From contig OX421965.1 in the NCBI GenBank assembly GCA_949128115.1, forward strand, positions 34,715,681 through 34,779,680: a stretch of 64,000 nucleotides of DNA, written 5' to 3'. The notes under the pieces are model-generated. The model was not told where the DNA came from and searched no databases. It was given only the letters and a program-made list of their open reading frames with translations. How positions within the stretch are numbered: the stretch's first letter is position 1; every line of letters begins with the position of its first letter. The DNA is from Anaspis maculata. Its lineage: Eukaryota; Arthropoda; Insecta; Coleoptera; Scraptiidae. Positions 1 through 11,621 of the stretch are shown here, one piece after another. The translations under genes were made by a program, and so were the position numbers.

Positions 1-120
1 TCTTGACAGCCCAACTCTTGTCTTGTCTAGAAATTTCAAGACAAGAGTATCTAGAGGTCTTGTCTAAGTCTTGACGCCTTTTCAAGACAAGAGTCTAGAA
101 AGTCTAACTCTAGACGGCAA
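1..120. repeat. cluster of short inverted TCTTGTC / TCTAGA motifs
   Basis: The first 120 bases repeat the words CTTGTCTTGTCTAGA and CAAGACAAGAGTCTAGA on both strands, so short hairpins can form. No coding sense is visible. It may be the edge of a repeat that starts left of the window. Confidence 0.5.
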
Positions 121-3076
121 CACTACCTTTGTGGGTCTTCATTAGACCATACCAGACCTGGAGCTTCAAATTCTGAAGATACCCCCACCCCTCCGTTCCT
201 GAGGGGCAAATTTGGTGGTGCTGCGGGTCAAAACGCTTGGGTCCAATGATCATCTGTGCCGAAAATAATCGAAATCGTTAGAAGTGCAGAACTTGGACGA
301 TTTTAGGCCCGTACCGCGACGACTATAAGCTGTACCTATCTAGCCTGATTTAAATTAGAGGTGTTTAGGTGTTGTGCAAAATAAATACTTAAAACTACCC
401 AAAAAAGTGTGCTAATCTTCAATTCTCAACTACATCCTCGGCTACATTACATCCTTGATCAGTAGCTTTGTTGGTGGAAATGCCGGTGAAAATAATCTTT
501 TTTCAAACAAAGAAGTGTATTAATTACAGTAGTTTATAATAATTTTTCAACGTTATGAGCAATAATACTCATTTACTTGTTTCTTGATTTCTCCTGCTGC
601 GGGTGTTGTTCGGGTTATTCGAGGGGTTATTGATTGATAAATCAAGAAATAAATTTGAAGCATAGCTACCCCCTTGATAGTTTGAACTATTGGGATTCAT
701 TTGGTTGGATTTGTTTTTCTAGCTACTCCCTCGGCTTTTTTTCTGGCCGATAGCTTTTGGCTTCTTTATGACTTTTTCTGATTCTATGGGGTATTTGCAA
801 CGGGGTATTCATACGAGAACTTGCAGTAGCGAATTAGATACCTAAGTTAGTGTGGACAAATCAACAAATTACTTCAAACTTCTTTTTCGTCTTATAATGT
901 AATGTAAGTGATCGTGAAATTGAGCTCTTTATCAAATTCAACCCTGCGTCTCGTTCTTTTCCCGCTGTGTGGTAACTGATGGGTACTGTACGAATAATAC
1001 TATACTACTCCATTGTCGTTACGTTTTTATTTCACCCACGAGGATAAATTCCGGCGTGTCGCAGCAGTACCGCTGAAAATTGTGTCCGCCAGCAAGTTAT
1101 TTGTTAAGTAAATGGACCGTTGGTGGAGGCTACATAAATTTGCAAAATTTACAAATGCACCGACTTTACGGAAACATTATTCTTGCGGATTGAGCCAGCA
1201 AAGCGTCCCGTGATGGCCTCCTCGGTTCGGCATCGATAAAACTTTGCTTCAAATGACGTTATAGTGAAGTGAAGAGTCTCTCAAAGGAAATGATTTGAAT
1301 ACCCATCGCAGAAAAGCCCTGTAATCCTGGTGAATATCTAATTTTGCGATGATTCAATGGGTATGGATAATATCCATACAGATTAGCCTATTGTGTTGGA
1401 GCATATACCCGGCACCTCCACCCAATTGCACGTATGCGATTTGAGTTTTATGCTGCCCCGCCCCTCCACCAATGTGACATTATACGACTCAAGTCTTCTG
1501 CTTAATGTTACATTAGGACTTGAGCGGTAGCTTTCTTATGTAGATCCTGGAGTTTGAAGGGGTCTTTTCCCCCCCTCTTGGTGCATTGGATCTCTCACTA
1601 TTTCAGATGATATATCCCAAACTTGGGTCTGTTTTCTTTCACCCACCGCCACCACAAATCAATATAGTTACGCTGTTCGCTAATCCCGCTTTTGCTAAGA
1701 CTATTCATTGTTGCAGCAAAGCGATAATTGGTCTGCGAGTTGTCGGTCTCTTCGCCGGTCTTTCTGTTCAGAACTGGAAAGCTGGAGAGCTCCTGCGGCA
1801 AACGTGGAAACAGACGGTCATAATTCAAGTGGATGTGTTAAGGTATTTATTTCGCTTGGCCGTGTCACGAGCTATATTGATTACCTACAAATGCAGCAGC
1901 AACACCGGAGGCTACAAGTTGCCCACCTCATCACTATCATTCAATCCCTTTCCACTTCCTTTCCGCACTCTCGGTCGGCCACCATAAGCTTCATTTCAAA
2001 TGCAGTACATATCCCGAGTGCTGCGACCAAACACAAAACTCGAATCACACAATGCCGCCCTCCTTTATTCTAAAAACTTCAGTTCAATTAGGCTGAAAAA
2101 TAAGAATACCTACAAGAAGCCGACAGAAGGCCAACGTAACGAGCTATGGAACTGAGGTTTTAGGTCAAGTTAACCATCATTCACGATTGATCACTGTTTG
2201 TGATACCACTTATAGGTTTTTAGGGAGTGAAAGTTCCATTTTCGATATTTTCAGCGCATTTTCGTGAGAAATCCACTTGAATATGCGCTTTGAAGTCCGT
2301 CTGTCCATCCGTCCATTTGTCAGTCTGTCCCTTTTGTAGTTGAGCTCCTCTGAACAAGAAGTCGTAGGACTCGTAGGGCTGATTTTCTGCGAATGATAAG
2401 AGGCAGAAGAAATTTAGTTCGACCGCGTGATTGCTGAAGCCAGAGTAAAATGATGTTTGGAAAGTAGGAGTTTGAGACTGCGGTGTAAACTTCAGCGTCG
2501 AGGACTTTTGCAAACCGAAATGAAATGTGGAGAAAGAAATGGAGCAATTTCTAGAATTATTTTGATTCTTCTATTCCTAGATATTTGATTGCTATGAAAG
2601 ACACAATTTTTTTTATCGGTAAATGTTCGACAAGTGCGTGTTTCCAACCGTGGTGTAACTTTACAGTCGAGGTAACTTGAAGTTACAAATCATACAGACA
2701 GTTGCAGCGATACGTTAGCGAAGTGACCCTGATTCTGCATTTTGTGATGCTGTTATCAAATTTGACATATGCAAACTACGTGAAATTCCAAGTGATTTGA
2801 CCCTTAGCACTCAAAAATTCACAAACAAAAGGTCATTTTTGCAGTCAATTCGTTGTTACCCAGCAATCGGGCAGTTATTTACATGTTTGATATTGGGAAG
2901 TTTGCGATTTTATTGAACGTACGACGTAACGCAACGTAGAACGTGAAAACTCCCTTTGTAACTAAGGAATTGCGGATAACAAACTCGCCATTTTTCACGT
3001 TGAAAGTTCCCTTACGTCGTATGTACGTGTGGACGCAAACTCCCCATTATAGATGGAGTAATTTGCACGTAAAGGT
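121..3076. other. no gene recognised
   Basis: No convincing coding region, RNA gene or complete mobile element was seen. Open frames are short and have no recognisable motif. Around 2280-2420 there is a GTCCGTCTGTCC-type tract followed by a GAGCTCCT..GAAC(A/G)AGAAG stretch. It resembles part of the foldback arm near 20850-20950, so this part is probably a decayed dispersed repeat. Confidence 0.5.
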
Positions 3077-3081
3077 GAATG

Positions 3082-3382
3082 TGTTGCGAATATCAAAATA
3101 TTAACTCTATTAGCAGCATTGGCGCCCGCCGCCAAGCCATTCTTTCAGGATGTTTTAGTGCCGGATCGAATGCACGGTTCGTGCTCCCGGCTCAGTTTCA
3201 TAGCCGATGATTTCATATGTATTGGTATTTTTATACACTGTTTTGAGCTTAGAACTTTTGTAGCAGAGTAGTCACACGCCAAACTCCATGGCAGCAAGTA
3301 TTGTTCAATTATTAAATCGCTTAATTAAAACTACTGGTCTTGCTTAATCAACCCTGCGAAATCCACCCTCATTACATCGACA
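3082..3382 (+). repeat. 5' LTR of copia element
   Basis: This copy is 301 bp, TG...CA, and matches 5909-6209 with about five substitutions near its two ends. It contains GC-rich GGCGCCCGCCGCC near the start and TTTTTATACACT further in. It would carry the promoter for the element. Confidence 0.93.
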
Positions 3383-3399
3383 GGTTATGGACCCAGGGG
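3383..3399 (+). other. primer-binding site of copia element
   Basis: GGTTATGGACCCAGGGG directly follows the LTR. This resembles the initiator-Met tRNA complement used by copia-type elements. It is assigned by position and remembered consensus. Confidence 0.65.
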
Positions 3400-5017
3400 A
3401 TGCTTGACCAAGGAAGGGTTGCTTGACCCAGGGACTTGAGTTTTGGAAGTGCGTACTATTGAAAAAAAAACGCGTAGTTGTCTCGTCGTGGACGGTTAAA
3501 CGTGAGAGATTCAGACAGTGTGTCGTGAAGTCTGTTTAACGCGCATCGGTAAAATAGATATCGATAAACCACGAATCGAAAAACTACGGGATGCAAACAA
3601 CTGGCCGCAGTGGCAGTTTGTTGTGCAAACGCTGTTGGACGGCAAGAATGCGTTGGAGATTTGCAACGGAACGACGGCAAAACCGGTGACTGGTTGAAAC
3701 GGTGTGAAATTTGAGGAGTAGGCGGAAGAAAAAAAAAGTGAAGGTGTGGTTGGTAGCGATAACAACAGGGGAGAAAGTTTTTGGGTTTTGAGAAGAGCGC
3801 TGCTCGTAAGATTGGTTTCGAGTTTGGTTGGAAAGAACAAGATGAGCGAGTAGAAGAAGACGTTAGTTAGGCCGCCCCGGCCGCCCACATTTCCATTGTC
3901 CCTCCACCGATGAAGCTTTCATCCATTCCGGTGTCGAGCTAGATTCCAATCCACCACCTCGTCTCCGCCGTCGAGATTGCTGCTGTTCCTCCGGCGTTGA
4001 CTGATCATGATCCTCATCGTCATCCGCTCTAGTCTTCCCAGTCCTGTTTCCTGTTTTGCCAGTTTTGATCATCCAAATTCTCCTGTTGCCAGTTGACATG
4101 GCCTGTCACTGGTATTGTGCTGTTCCTGAATATCAGAGTTTCTGACATATTGATGCTGCCAGATGACCATAGCGACTTCCAACTGTCTGCTTTCGCTTCG
4201 TCAGTCAACCGTGGGCCACCATACGACAGCGCCGGCGTCTACAGAATACGCCCCGTCGTGGTACCATCGTAGACATCACCAGGCGATCCATCTCTCAGTC
4301 GGCGTCTATCCGCCACAGCACAGTCCAGTTAAGTGGTGCTTTGTTATAATGGCATGCCAGCGTACATGTCTGTTGACCTGGCCTTTGCTCACGGAAGGTT
4401 GAGCCGCCACCAACTCCAAATTATCTGTCGACGTCTATCGTCTATATCATTTGACTATTACCCACCTATTATTACCTTTTTCGGCAATATCATCAAAATT
4501 GGGGTAGGGATATAAATTTTGGGGAAAGATACCAAAGTAGTGTATGTGTCTCTGATCCCTTTCGATGTTCTAGGTGAAGCTGTCTTACTGGAGGATTGCC
4601 CGGCTGGCTCCAGTGTGCCGTTAGGACCCTCGTAGGGCTCCGTCTACTCCGCTGCTACACTGGTGGCGCCCGATTTACCTTCTCAAGTGCTGACGGAGAC
4701 CTAACACCACGAGGCAAGTCCTGTAGCCGTGGCAGTTTTCCAGTAAGAACGATGGTTTCACCGATGGACAGAGAAAGGTCGAGGATGGTTATGAGCTTCA
4801 CTCTGGGACCTACTAAGTATCTTTTCTATTTTATTTTGCTTTCTTCGTAACACCAGAAACGCTTACAGTTTGTTTTGTATTCCTTTTGTTATGTAACCTT
4901 GCGTCATGAATATAACTGTTGACCTGTTTCCTTTTTGCTTTTCCTATCCTTGACCCTATGCTGAATGCACGAAATCCCATAACCCGAACCCACACTTACC
5001 CCAGACTATGAGCAGTC
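3400..5017 (+). other. copia leader region, non-coding or degenerate
   Basis: About 1.6 kb lies between the primer-binding site and the Gag frame, long for a copia leader. Several overlapping short frames exist, but none shows a domain. The stretch may include an older insertion; I could not find its edges. An ATG at 5008 opens a different frame from the Gag-like protein, which suggests a frameshift near the Gag start. Confidence 0.45.
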
Positions 5018-5743
5018 GTGGCCAAGACCATCAAGGGGTATATACCCGAGGAGCGATTCTCCTTGCCCCGAAGCCATGAGCGGCTTGAACTGGTCATCCA
5101 GATCAGACGGTATTATGGTTCGGCCTATTATGACAACCAAATGAAGAAGTGGATCAGGTTTAATAAAGTAGCAAGAAAACTGTTAGTCACGACTGTTGAA
5201 TCTAAGCCTTTGCAACTGCTGATGAGTTGCGAAACTGCGAAAGACATGTGGGATAAGCTGCACAGTGTCTATGATTTAAAGTCTGACGAAAGTTTGTCAC
5301 TGGTCCAAAAGAAGTTCAAGTGGAGTTCCGAAGGCGGTATCGCTCAACATGTTTCGCAGCTGGAACAGTTGTTCTTCAAGATGAAGAAGCTTGGAGGTTC
5401 AATCCCGGAGTCCATGCTGATGACAAGAATACCATCCACGTTGCCATCGAAGTTCAATTACTTCCACAGTGCATGGGATTCCACCGAACTAGCGAACAGG
5501 ACGCTGGCCAATTTAACAACGCGTTTATTGACCGAAGAGCTACGGTTGCAGAAACAAGAGAGTGACGACGAGGCATCAAATGTGGCCTTACTGTCGAAGT
5601 TAAATCTAGGCAAAGGTGCCAAGAAGCCGACGGCCAAGTGGCAAAAGAAGCAATCTGGTTGCTTCACGTGCGGCAAGAAGGACCATATGCAAAGAAACTG
5701 TCCTGGATGTTTTTCGTGCGGTTCGAAAACCCATCTGATCTGA
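5018..5743 (+). pseudogene. copia Gag (UBN2-type) with CCHC knuckle, 5' end degenerate
   Basis: About 240 codons match the copia Gag layout. There is a helical Gag domain with the ETAKDMWDKLHSVYD stretch typical of these proteins, a basic linker, and near the C-terminus a nucleic-acid-binding knuckle CFTCGKKDHMQRNC followed by a partial second CxxC. The frame is open at its left edge without an ATG; the nearby ATG at 5008 is in another frame, so the N-terminus is broken or shifted. It stops shortly after the knuckle, where the large internal deletion begins. Gag would package the element RNA into cytoplasmic particles. Confidence 0.8.
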
Positions 5744-5759
5744 AACCCAACAACAAGCA

Positions 5760-5837
5760 GATATTTTAACGAAGCCATTGGCTAAGCCAAGATTTGAATT
5801 GTTACGAGAGGATTTGGGCATCGTTACGAATTCTTAA
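5760..5837 (+). pseudogene. C-terminal remnant of copia Pol (end of RNase H)
   Basis: An open stretch of 25 codons ending in TAA begins DILTKPLAKPRFELL. This is the conserved last segment of copia polyproteins, after the RNase H domain. It lies 16 bp after the Gag stop, so the whole of protease, integrase and RT has been removed by one internal deletion. Confidence 0.75.
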
Positions 5838-5900
5838 TTTTCTGTATTGTATTTTTTGCATGATTTTTGTGTTTTGCTCATTTGCACAGAGTTAAGTTTT

Positions 5901-5908
5901 GGAGGAAG
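5901..5908 (+). other. polypurine tract
   Basis: GGAGGAAG lies immediately before the right LTR, the position and composition of the plus-strand primer of LTR retrotransposons. Confidence 0.8.
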
Positions 5909-6209
5909 TGTTGAGAATATTAAAATATTAACTCCATTAGCAGCATTGGCGCCCGCCGCCAAGCCATTCTTTCAGGATGTTTTAGTGCCGGATCGAATGC
6001 ACGGTTCGTGCTCCCGGCTCAGTTTCATAGCCGATGATTTCATATGTATTGGTATTTTTATACACTGTTTTGAGCTTAGAACTTTTGTAGCAGAGTAGTC
6101 ACACGCCAAACTCCATGGCAGCAAGTATTGTTCAATTATTAAATCGCTTAATTAAAACTACTGGTCTTGCTTAATCAACCCTGCGGAATCCACCGTCATT
6201 ACATCGACA
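5909..6209 (+). repeat. 3' LTR of copia element
   Basis: A 301-bp copy of the left LTR, about 98% identical by eye, starting TGTTGAGAAT and ending CGACA before the GAATG target duplicate. Confidence 0.93.
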
Positions 6210-6469
6210 GAATGAATATTATCTCCGCGCACGCGTAAAAGCATATCTCTATGGAGGAGTAATTGTGAAGTTTTTTGGGGCCTGCTGACTCAGAAAATCA
6301 GCTTGTGTTTGAAACTGTGAACTCATTCTTTAAACCCGTGAAAAATGTTCTTCAGGCGGAAAAAAATGTGTACTGCCCTTGTACTTCTCCTGATGGCAGG
6401 ACATACATTATTTTGGTGTCAGAAGTGGGGAATTTGACGCATTTTCTCACTCATTTAAAATAGTCCTGT

Positions 6470-8115
6470 CCCTAGCAGTACTTCTGTAGGAAAAACGATG
6501 TAATCAAATTTTTTTTTTTGGAATCGTTAGAGGATCACCCCAGGACAAATAATCACTCGGGTGCTTTCGCGATTTCTGATACATTTTCCAGCAATATCGC
6601 ATCAAAGTTGGCGGCTGGTCAATTCTTCAGTTCGCTGATATTTCTTGGAGTTTTTGCGATTTTCTTCAAATAAAAGTACTAATCTACCCAAAAAACAATT
6701 CTAGATCGAATGGTGCTGTCAGATTTTGAGAACTTACGTTATACCGGGCGAAAAAAAAATAAAACAAGTTTTATAATTTTTTTCCAACTTTTTAGTTTCT
6801 TGGCCGATATTCACAAACTTTATGTCAAAAGCTTGCTGACTAAATCGTCTACTCAAATTAATTGTCAATATAGTCAAATTATCAAAAATCAAGATGGCGG
6901 CGGCGAACCCAAATAAAAATGTGTCGTATTTCGAGAATTTTTTTTTTATTTCTAAACTTCGTATAGAACGACACTGATGGTGAATTCTGGAAGATTCAGC
7001 TTTCTTCTGCAATTTGGGACTAGATTTACTTGATTCGCACATTCCACTGTGGAAATATAGTGAATTAGAGGAAGGTCCAATTGTAATTTTTTCCAAATTC
7101 ACAATAAATCAGCAGTTTAAAAACCTCCCGCGAATCCTTATATTTCTGAAGCAATTTCTACACACTTGGTAGTGATTGTAAGCTGTGTGCATAGGCTACA
7201 AATACCGTGTTGGTGCATGGTCGAAGTTTTAAAATTTTAGATGATAGATGACGTAAATGGTGGAGGTGCGCATGTCAAATATCGAATATTCTTCTTTTTG
7301 TTCTCACATGTTCTGAACGAAATTTCTATAAATGGTTGGCTTAATGGTCAGCTGGATAAACACGCAACGAGAGTCAAATGTTAAAAGAGTCGAAATGTAA
7401 AATTTTCAAATAGACGACTTTACTCCTTTGGAGAAAATGAAACGGTTCTATCCGTTAGTCCAGGAATTTTAGCTGTTAAAATCTCAAATAGCGAACAAAA
7501 ATGAAAGCCAGCCGGATTTATGTATATAAGCTCAGTTAAGCATGTAGTTTAACACAGTCAAAGTTCTCAAGAATCCGGTGTGAGCTTTGGCCGTTGTGGC
7601 CTCGAGAAGAACTTGAGGATCAGTTTTTCGCGTATATCTCGTGAACAGTGGCACTTGGGAAGAACGTGCTCAGGAAGAAATTGTTGAAAATTTTATTGTC
7701 TATAAGGAAGGTCCCAACACAATCCATCGTGAGTCCACTCTTTCTTCGTCAAAACACAAGAAAATTAAAATAACTCAGATGCTCGATGCTGAAGACTGTA
7801 TGGACCTTGAGTTTTATGATGGCGAAGTGCCACCTCGTAGAGGTGTTGGTTGGTCCACTATTTCTTGATTGAAACCTGAAGACATCGATATGAACTATGC
7901 CGGCGACATATACAGGGTGAAATAAAAATAAAAAGTTGAATATTTGTTCCTCAAGAACCAGAATAGGTGAAGACATGTCAATCGCCATAAATAATTCTGA
8001 TTTCATGGTCATGAAGTCGACGTAAACTTGAATCAGATATCTTGAGCCGTTCTTGAAATATCTTCAAAAGACTGAAGTTGTTACCGAAAAAAATGATTTT
8101 TTCGTCTACTCATCA
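6470..8115 (+). repeat. left arm of foldback element 1
   Basis: This arm is inverted against 8245-8362 plus 10104-11621. Landmarks shared by both arms include GATGTAATCAAA near the end, the ATCAAGATGGCGGCGGCGAA word, and the CTTGAGTTTTATGATGGC word in the inner part. Confidence 0.85.
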
Positions 8116-8362
8116 GAAAAAAAAGTTGACTGTGTTTTTTCTTAAGGTAGTTGGCCTAGAGAGTGTTTTTCACTATTATTTCATTTTAAATGTAATTTAT
8201 CATTGTTTCGATTCAAAACACCAACTCTCGATTCAATATCTGAAGAGTTACTGATAGACGGAAAACTAGTTTTTTTTCGTAACGACTTCAGTCTTCTGAA
8301 GATATGTCAGAAACGGCTCAACATATTTGATCCAAGTTTACGACGAATTCATGACCATGAAA

Positions 8363-10103
8363 TAAAAAAACTGTTGTGGGGCGACACAAAACTTTCCCGG
8401 CGGTATCCAGAGACGTCAGTAATGATTTTGATCGAAGTGTCCCTTCGGGAGGGGGCGATTCGATTTGGAAATTGATGAAAAAATTCTATTTAGTCGAGCG
8501 TTTAGCGAGCATCCTGCATCCATTGTTGAGCGGACAGAAAAAATGACAGGTTAGGTCAGTTTTCCAAGGTGATGAAATGATCAAAAAGGTAGAACTAGGT
8601 AGCTAACTGCTGTGATATCTCAAAAATGCAATGCTGGTTCCTTATTGAAATTTTTGTTCCTACTTCAGATATGATGATGAAATTACAAAAACTTGATTGA
8701 AAACTTTCACTGCATCTTTGTGTCAAATTTCAACTCTATATTTTCAATTTAGAGCTTGGGCAGACAAACCCAGACCCAATGTGCCACCTGAGGGCTTCCG
8801 ATCAAAATCATCCACCCAAAGTCTAATCAGAACATTCCAGGCTGAACTTAGGCCTCCGTACCTGATTTCGATTTGATCGGATCAATAATTCGGTAATTAT
8901 CGTGACAGAACCGCTTAATTTGTACGATCGCATGAGTGGTTTTATATTTTCAGGAGGAAAATTTCCGGGAAATTGGAGAGAAATTATTGGAAAATGTTCA
9001 AGAACCAGTTATCTATTCTCTAAAAAAAACAATTCCGAGAAATCTGTTCACTGAATAAAAAGTTGGAAAATTTGCAGTTTTTCCAGAGAGGAAAACTCGG
9101 CAACTGTTGATCCGATTTCGAAAATTTTCCCTCCAAAAATTAGCTCAATCTTTTCTCTAACTTTTATTCACAGCATGTCTGCACCTAAAATTAATATTTC
9201 GTGGGGCCTACCGCATGTAGAAGTTTGCATTGCGTTTTTCTCAAATTCACGGAATGTGCAAATTTCATTTTGAAAAAATTACAGTCGGAAAACCGAAACC
9301 GTGTCAACTCTGAAAATAGACCTGCACGACGCTCAATACAATCTACTTTCGATATCAGTTGAAATTTCCAAAAAAAAGTCGATCCCCGAGCAGGAATAAA
9401 TTTTTGAGTGGAGTCCTGCTACAAAAGCGAGTCGTGCTGGTCGAAACACCGGCGAGAGCCCCTCCTGAGTGGCAACGGCCAGGAGAAATTTCGAAAATTC
9501 ATTACGCTCAACTGGAGAATGGTGGAAAACTGCAACTGCGGCCTCAATTTGACTCTTTTGTTGTGTTGCTTCCTGCCAAATCTGGTTCCAATCCATCAGA
9601 TAGATTTTGAATAATTAATTGGTAAAGTTTTGAACTTTAACATTTTTTATTATTTGACAGATGACAGATAGGGCAATGTTTCCAACTGTTCTGAATACAG
9701 TTTTCCAAGGGCTTTCAAATGACATATTGCAAGTTGAGTTCCGTGAGATATAGCTTCTGACATTTGATGATAGTGACAGTTGGGTTTGACAGATGACAGC
9801 CAAAAACTAATGGGCTCTTTTCAGGAAACAACCATGTTTGTATACCAAATATCAAGTCGATCCAGTCAACGTTACGGCAGTTATCGTGGAAGATCACAGA
9901 CAGACACACACACACACATACACACATACACACACACACACATACACACATACACACACACACACAGACAGACATCATTCTGAAAATGGTCTTAATCGTC
10001 TTGGAGGACCTCAAAACGGATATATCCGGTGAAATCTCGAAACTTTTTTTCTGCACGATTACAATACTTTCCCTCCGTGTTCGTGGGTGGGCCGGGAAAG
10101 TAA
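8363..10103. mobile_element. unclassified insertion inside foldback element 1
   Basis: About 1.74 kb interrupts the right arm. The second family copy (about 34650-34680) is continuous at this point, so this segment came in later. ACTTTCCCGGC (8392-8402) is inverted at 10091-10101, giving 11-bp inverted ends. A flanking 25-bp segment on the left is not explained. No coding capacity was recognised. It contains a CA-rich microsatellite. Confidence 0.55.
9899..9970. repeat. (CA)n microsatellite with CATA interruptions
   Basis: About 70 bp of CACACA units interrupted by CATACACA and framed by CAGACAGACA. Confidence 0.95.
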
Positions 10104-11621
10104 AATATTTTTGGCGGTTTATATGTCTTCACCTATTTTGGTTCTTGAGGTACATTTCTTCAACTTCTTATTTTTATTTCACCCTGTATATGCCGCCGAC
10201 AGAGTTGGTATTGATGGCAAATAGTTACAGTCAAAACAGAATAGATCGAACAACACCTCTACCAAGTGGCACCCTGCCATCATAAAACTCAAGGTCCATA
10301 CAGTCTTCAGCATCGAGCATCTGGATTATTTTGATTTTCTTGTGTTTTGACGGAGAAAGAGCGGACTGACGAAACGTGTAAGGACCTTTCTTATGGACAA
10401 TAAAATTTTCAACAATTTTTTCCCAAGCACGTTCTTCCCAAGTGCCATTGTTTACGAGATATACGCGAAAAACTGATCCTCAAGTTCTTCTCGAGGCCAC
10501 AACGGCCGAAGCTCACACCGGATTCTTGAGAACTTTGACTATGTTAAACTACATGCTTAACTGAGCTTATATACAAAAATCCGGCTGGCTTTCATTTTTG
10601 TTCGCTATTCGAGATTTTAACAGCTAAAATTCCTGGACTAACGGATAGAACCGTTTTATTTTCTCCAAAGGAGTAAGGTCGTCTATTTGAAAATTTCACA
10701 TTTCGACTCTTTCAACATTTGACTCTCGTCGCGTGTTTATCCAGCTGACCATTAAGCCAACCATTTATAGAAATTCCGTTCAGAACATGTGAGGACAAAA
10801 AGTAGAATATTCGATATTTGACATGCGCACCTCCACCATTTACGTCATCTATCATCTGAAATTTCGAGACTTCGGCCATGCACCAACACGGTATTTGTAG
10901 CCTATGCACACAGCTTACGATCACTACCAAATGTGTAGAAATTGCTTCAGAAATAAGGATTCGCGGGAGGTTTTTAAACTGCTGATTTATTGTGAATTTG
11001 GAAAGAGTTACAAGTGGACCTTCCTTTAATTCACTATATTTTCACAGTGGAATGTGCGAATCAATAAATCTAGTCCCAAATTGCAGAAGAAAGCTGAATC
11101 TTTCAGAATCCACCATCAGTGTCGTTCTTTACGGAGTTTAGAAATCAAAAAAAATTCTCGAAATACGACACATTTTTATTTGGGTTCGCCGCCGCCATCT
11201 TGATTTTTGATAATTCGGCTATATTGACAATTGATTCGAGTAGACGATTTAGTCAGCAAGCTTTTGACATAAAGTTTGTGAAAATCGGCCAAGAAACTAT
11301 AAAGTTGGAAAAAAATTATAAAACTCGTTTTATTTTTTTTTCACCCGGTATAACGTAAGTACTCAAAATCTGACAGCACCATTCGATCCAGAATTGTTTT
11401 TTGGGTAGATTAGTACTTTTATTTGAAGAAAATCGCAAAAACTCTAAGAAATATCAGCGAACTGAAGAATTGACCAGCCGCCAACTTTGATGCGATATTG
11501 CTGGAAAATGTACCAGAAATCGCGAAAGCACCCGAGTGATTATTTGTCCTGGGATGATCCTCTAACGATTCCAAAAAAAATATTTTGATTACATCGTTTT
11601 TCTACAGAAGTACTGCTAGGG
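10104..11621 (-). repeat. outer part of right arm of foldback element 1
   Basis: Reverse complement of about 6470-8005. It begins at the TATGTCTTCACCTATTTTGG word and ends at CTACAGAAGTACTGCTAGGG. Confidence 0.85.

Larger units (their letters stand above)
3077..6214 (+). mobile_element. Ty1/copia LTR retrotransposon, internally deleted
   Basis: Two 301-bp LTRs (3082-3382 and 5909-6209) start TGTTG and end CGACA. They are flanked by a perfect 5-bp target duplication GAATG (3077-3081 and 6210-6214). A primer-binding site follows the left LTR and a purine tract GGAGGAAG precedes the right one. The inside holds a copia-type Gag with a CCHC knuckle and then, directly, the last 25 codons of Pol. 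Protease, integrase and reverse transcriptase are missing, so the copy could move only with enzymes supplied in trans. The LTRs differ at about five positions, which implies a fairly recent insertion. Confidence 0.93.
6470..11621. mobile_element. foldback element 1 (long imperfect palindrome) with an insertion
   Basis: The outer ends begin CCCTAGCAGTACTTCTGTAG on both strands. The left arm runs 6470 to about 8115. The right arm is its inverted copy, split into about 8245-8362 and about 10104-11621. The arms align almost base for base over about 1.6 kb with scattered changes. Short frames inside the two arms (for example 7641-7868) mirror each other and show no known domain, so I do not treat them as genes. 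The same inner sequence recurs at 31731-35190. Confidence 0.85.

Noticed and set aside
7641..7868. Frame in the foldback arm, mirrored at 31961-32281 and 34492-34902
   Set aside because: Present in several diverged repeat arms with stops and frameshifts, and no known domain; treated as repeat, not gene.
9780..10056. Open frames with Thr-His or Cys-Val runs
   Set aside because: They are readings of the (CA)n microsatellite.
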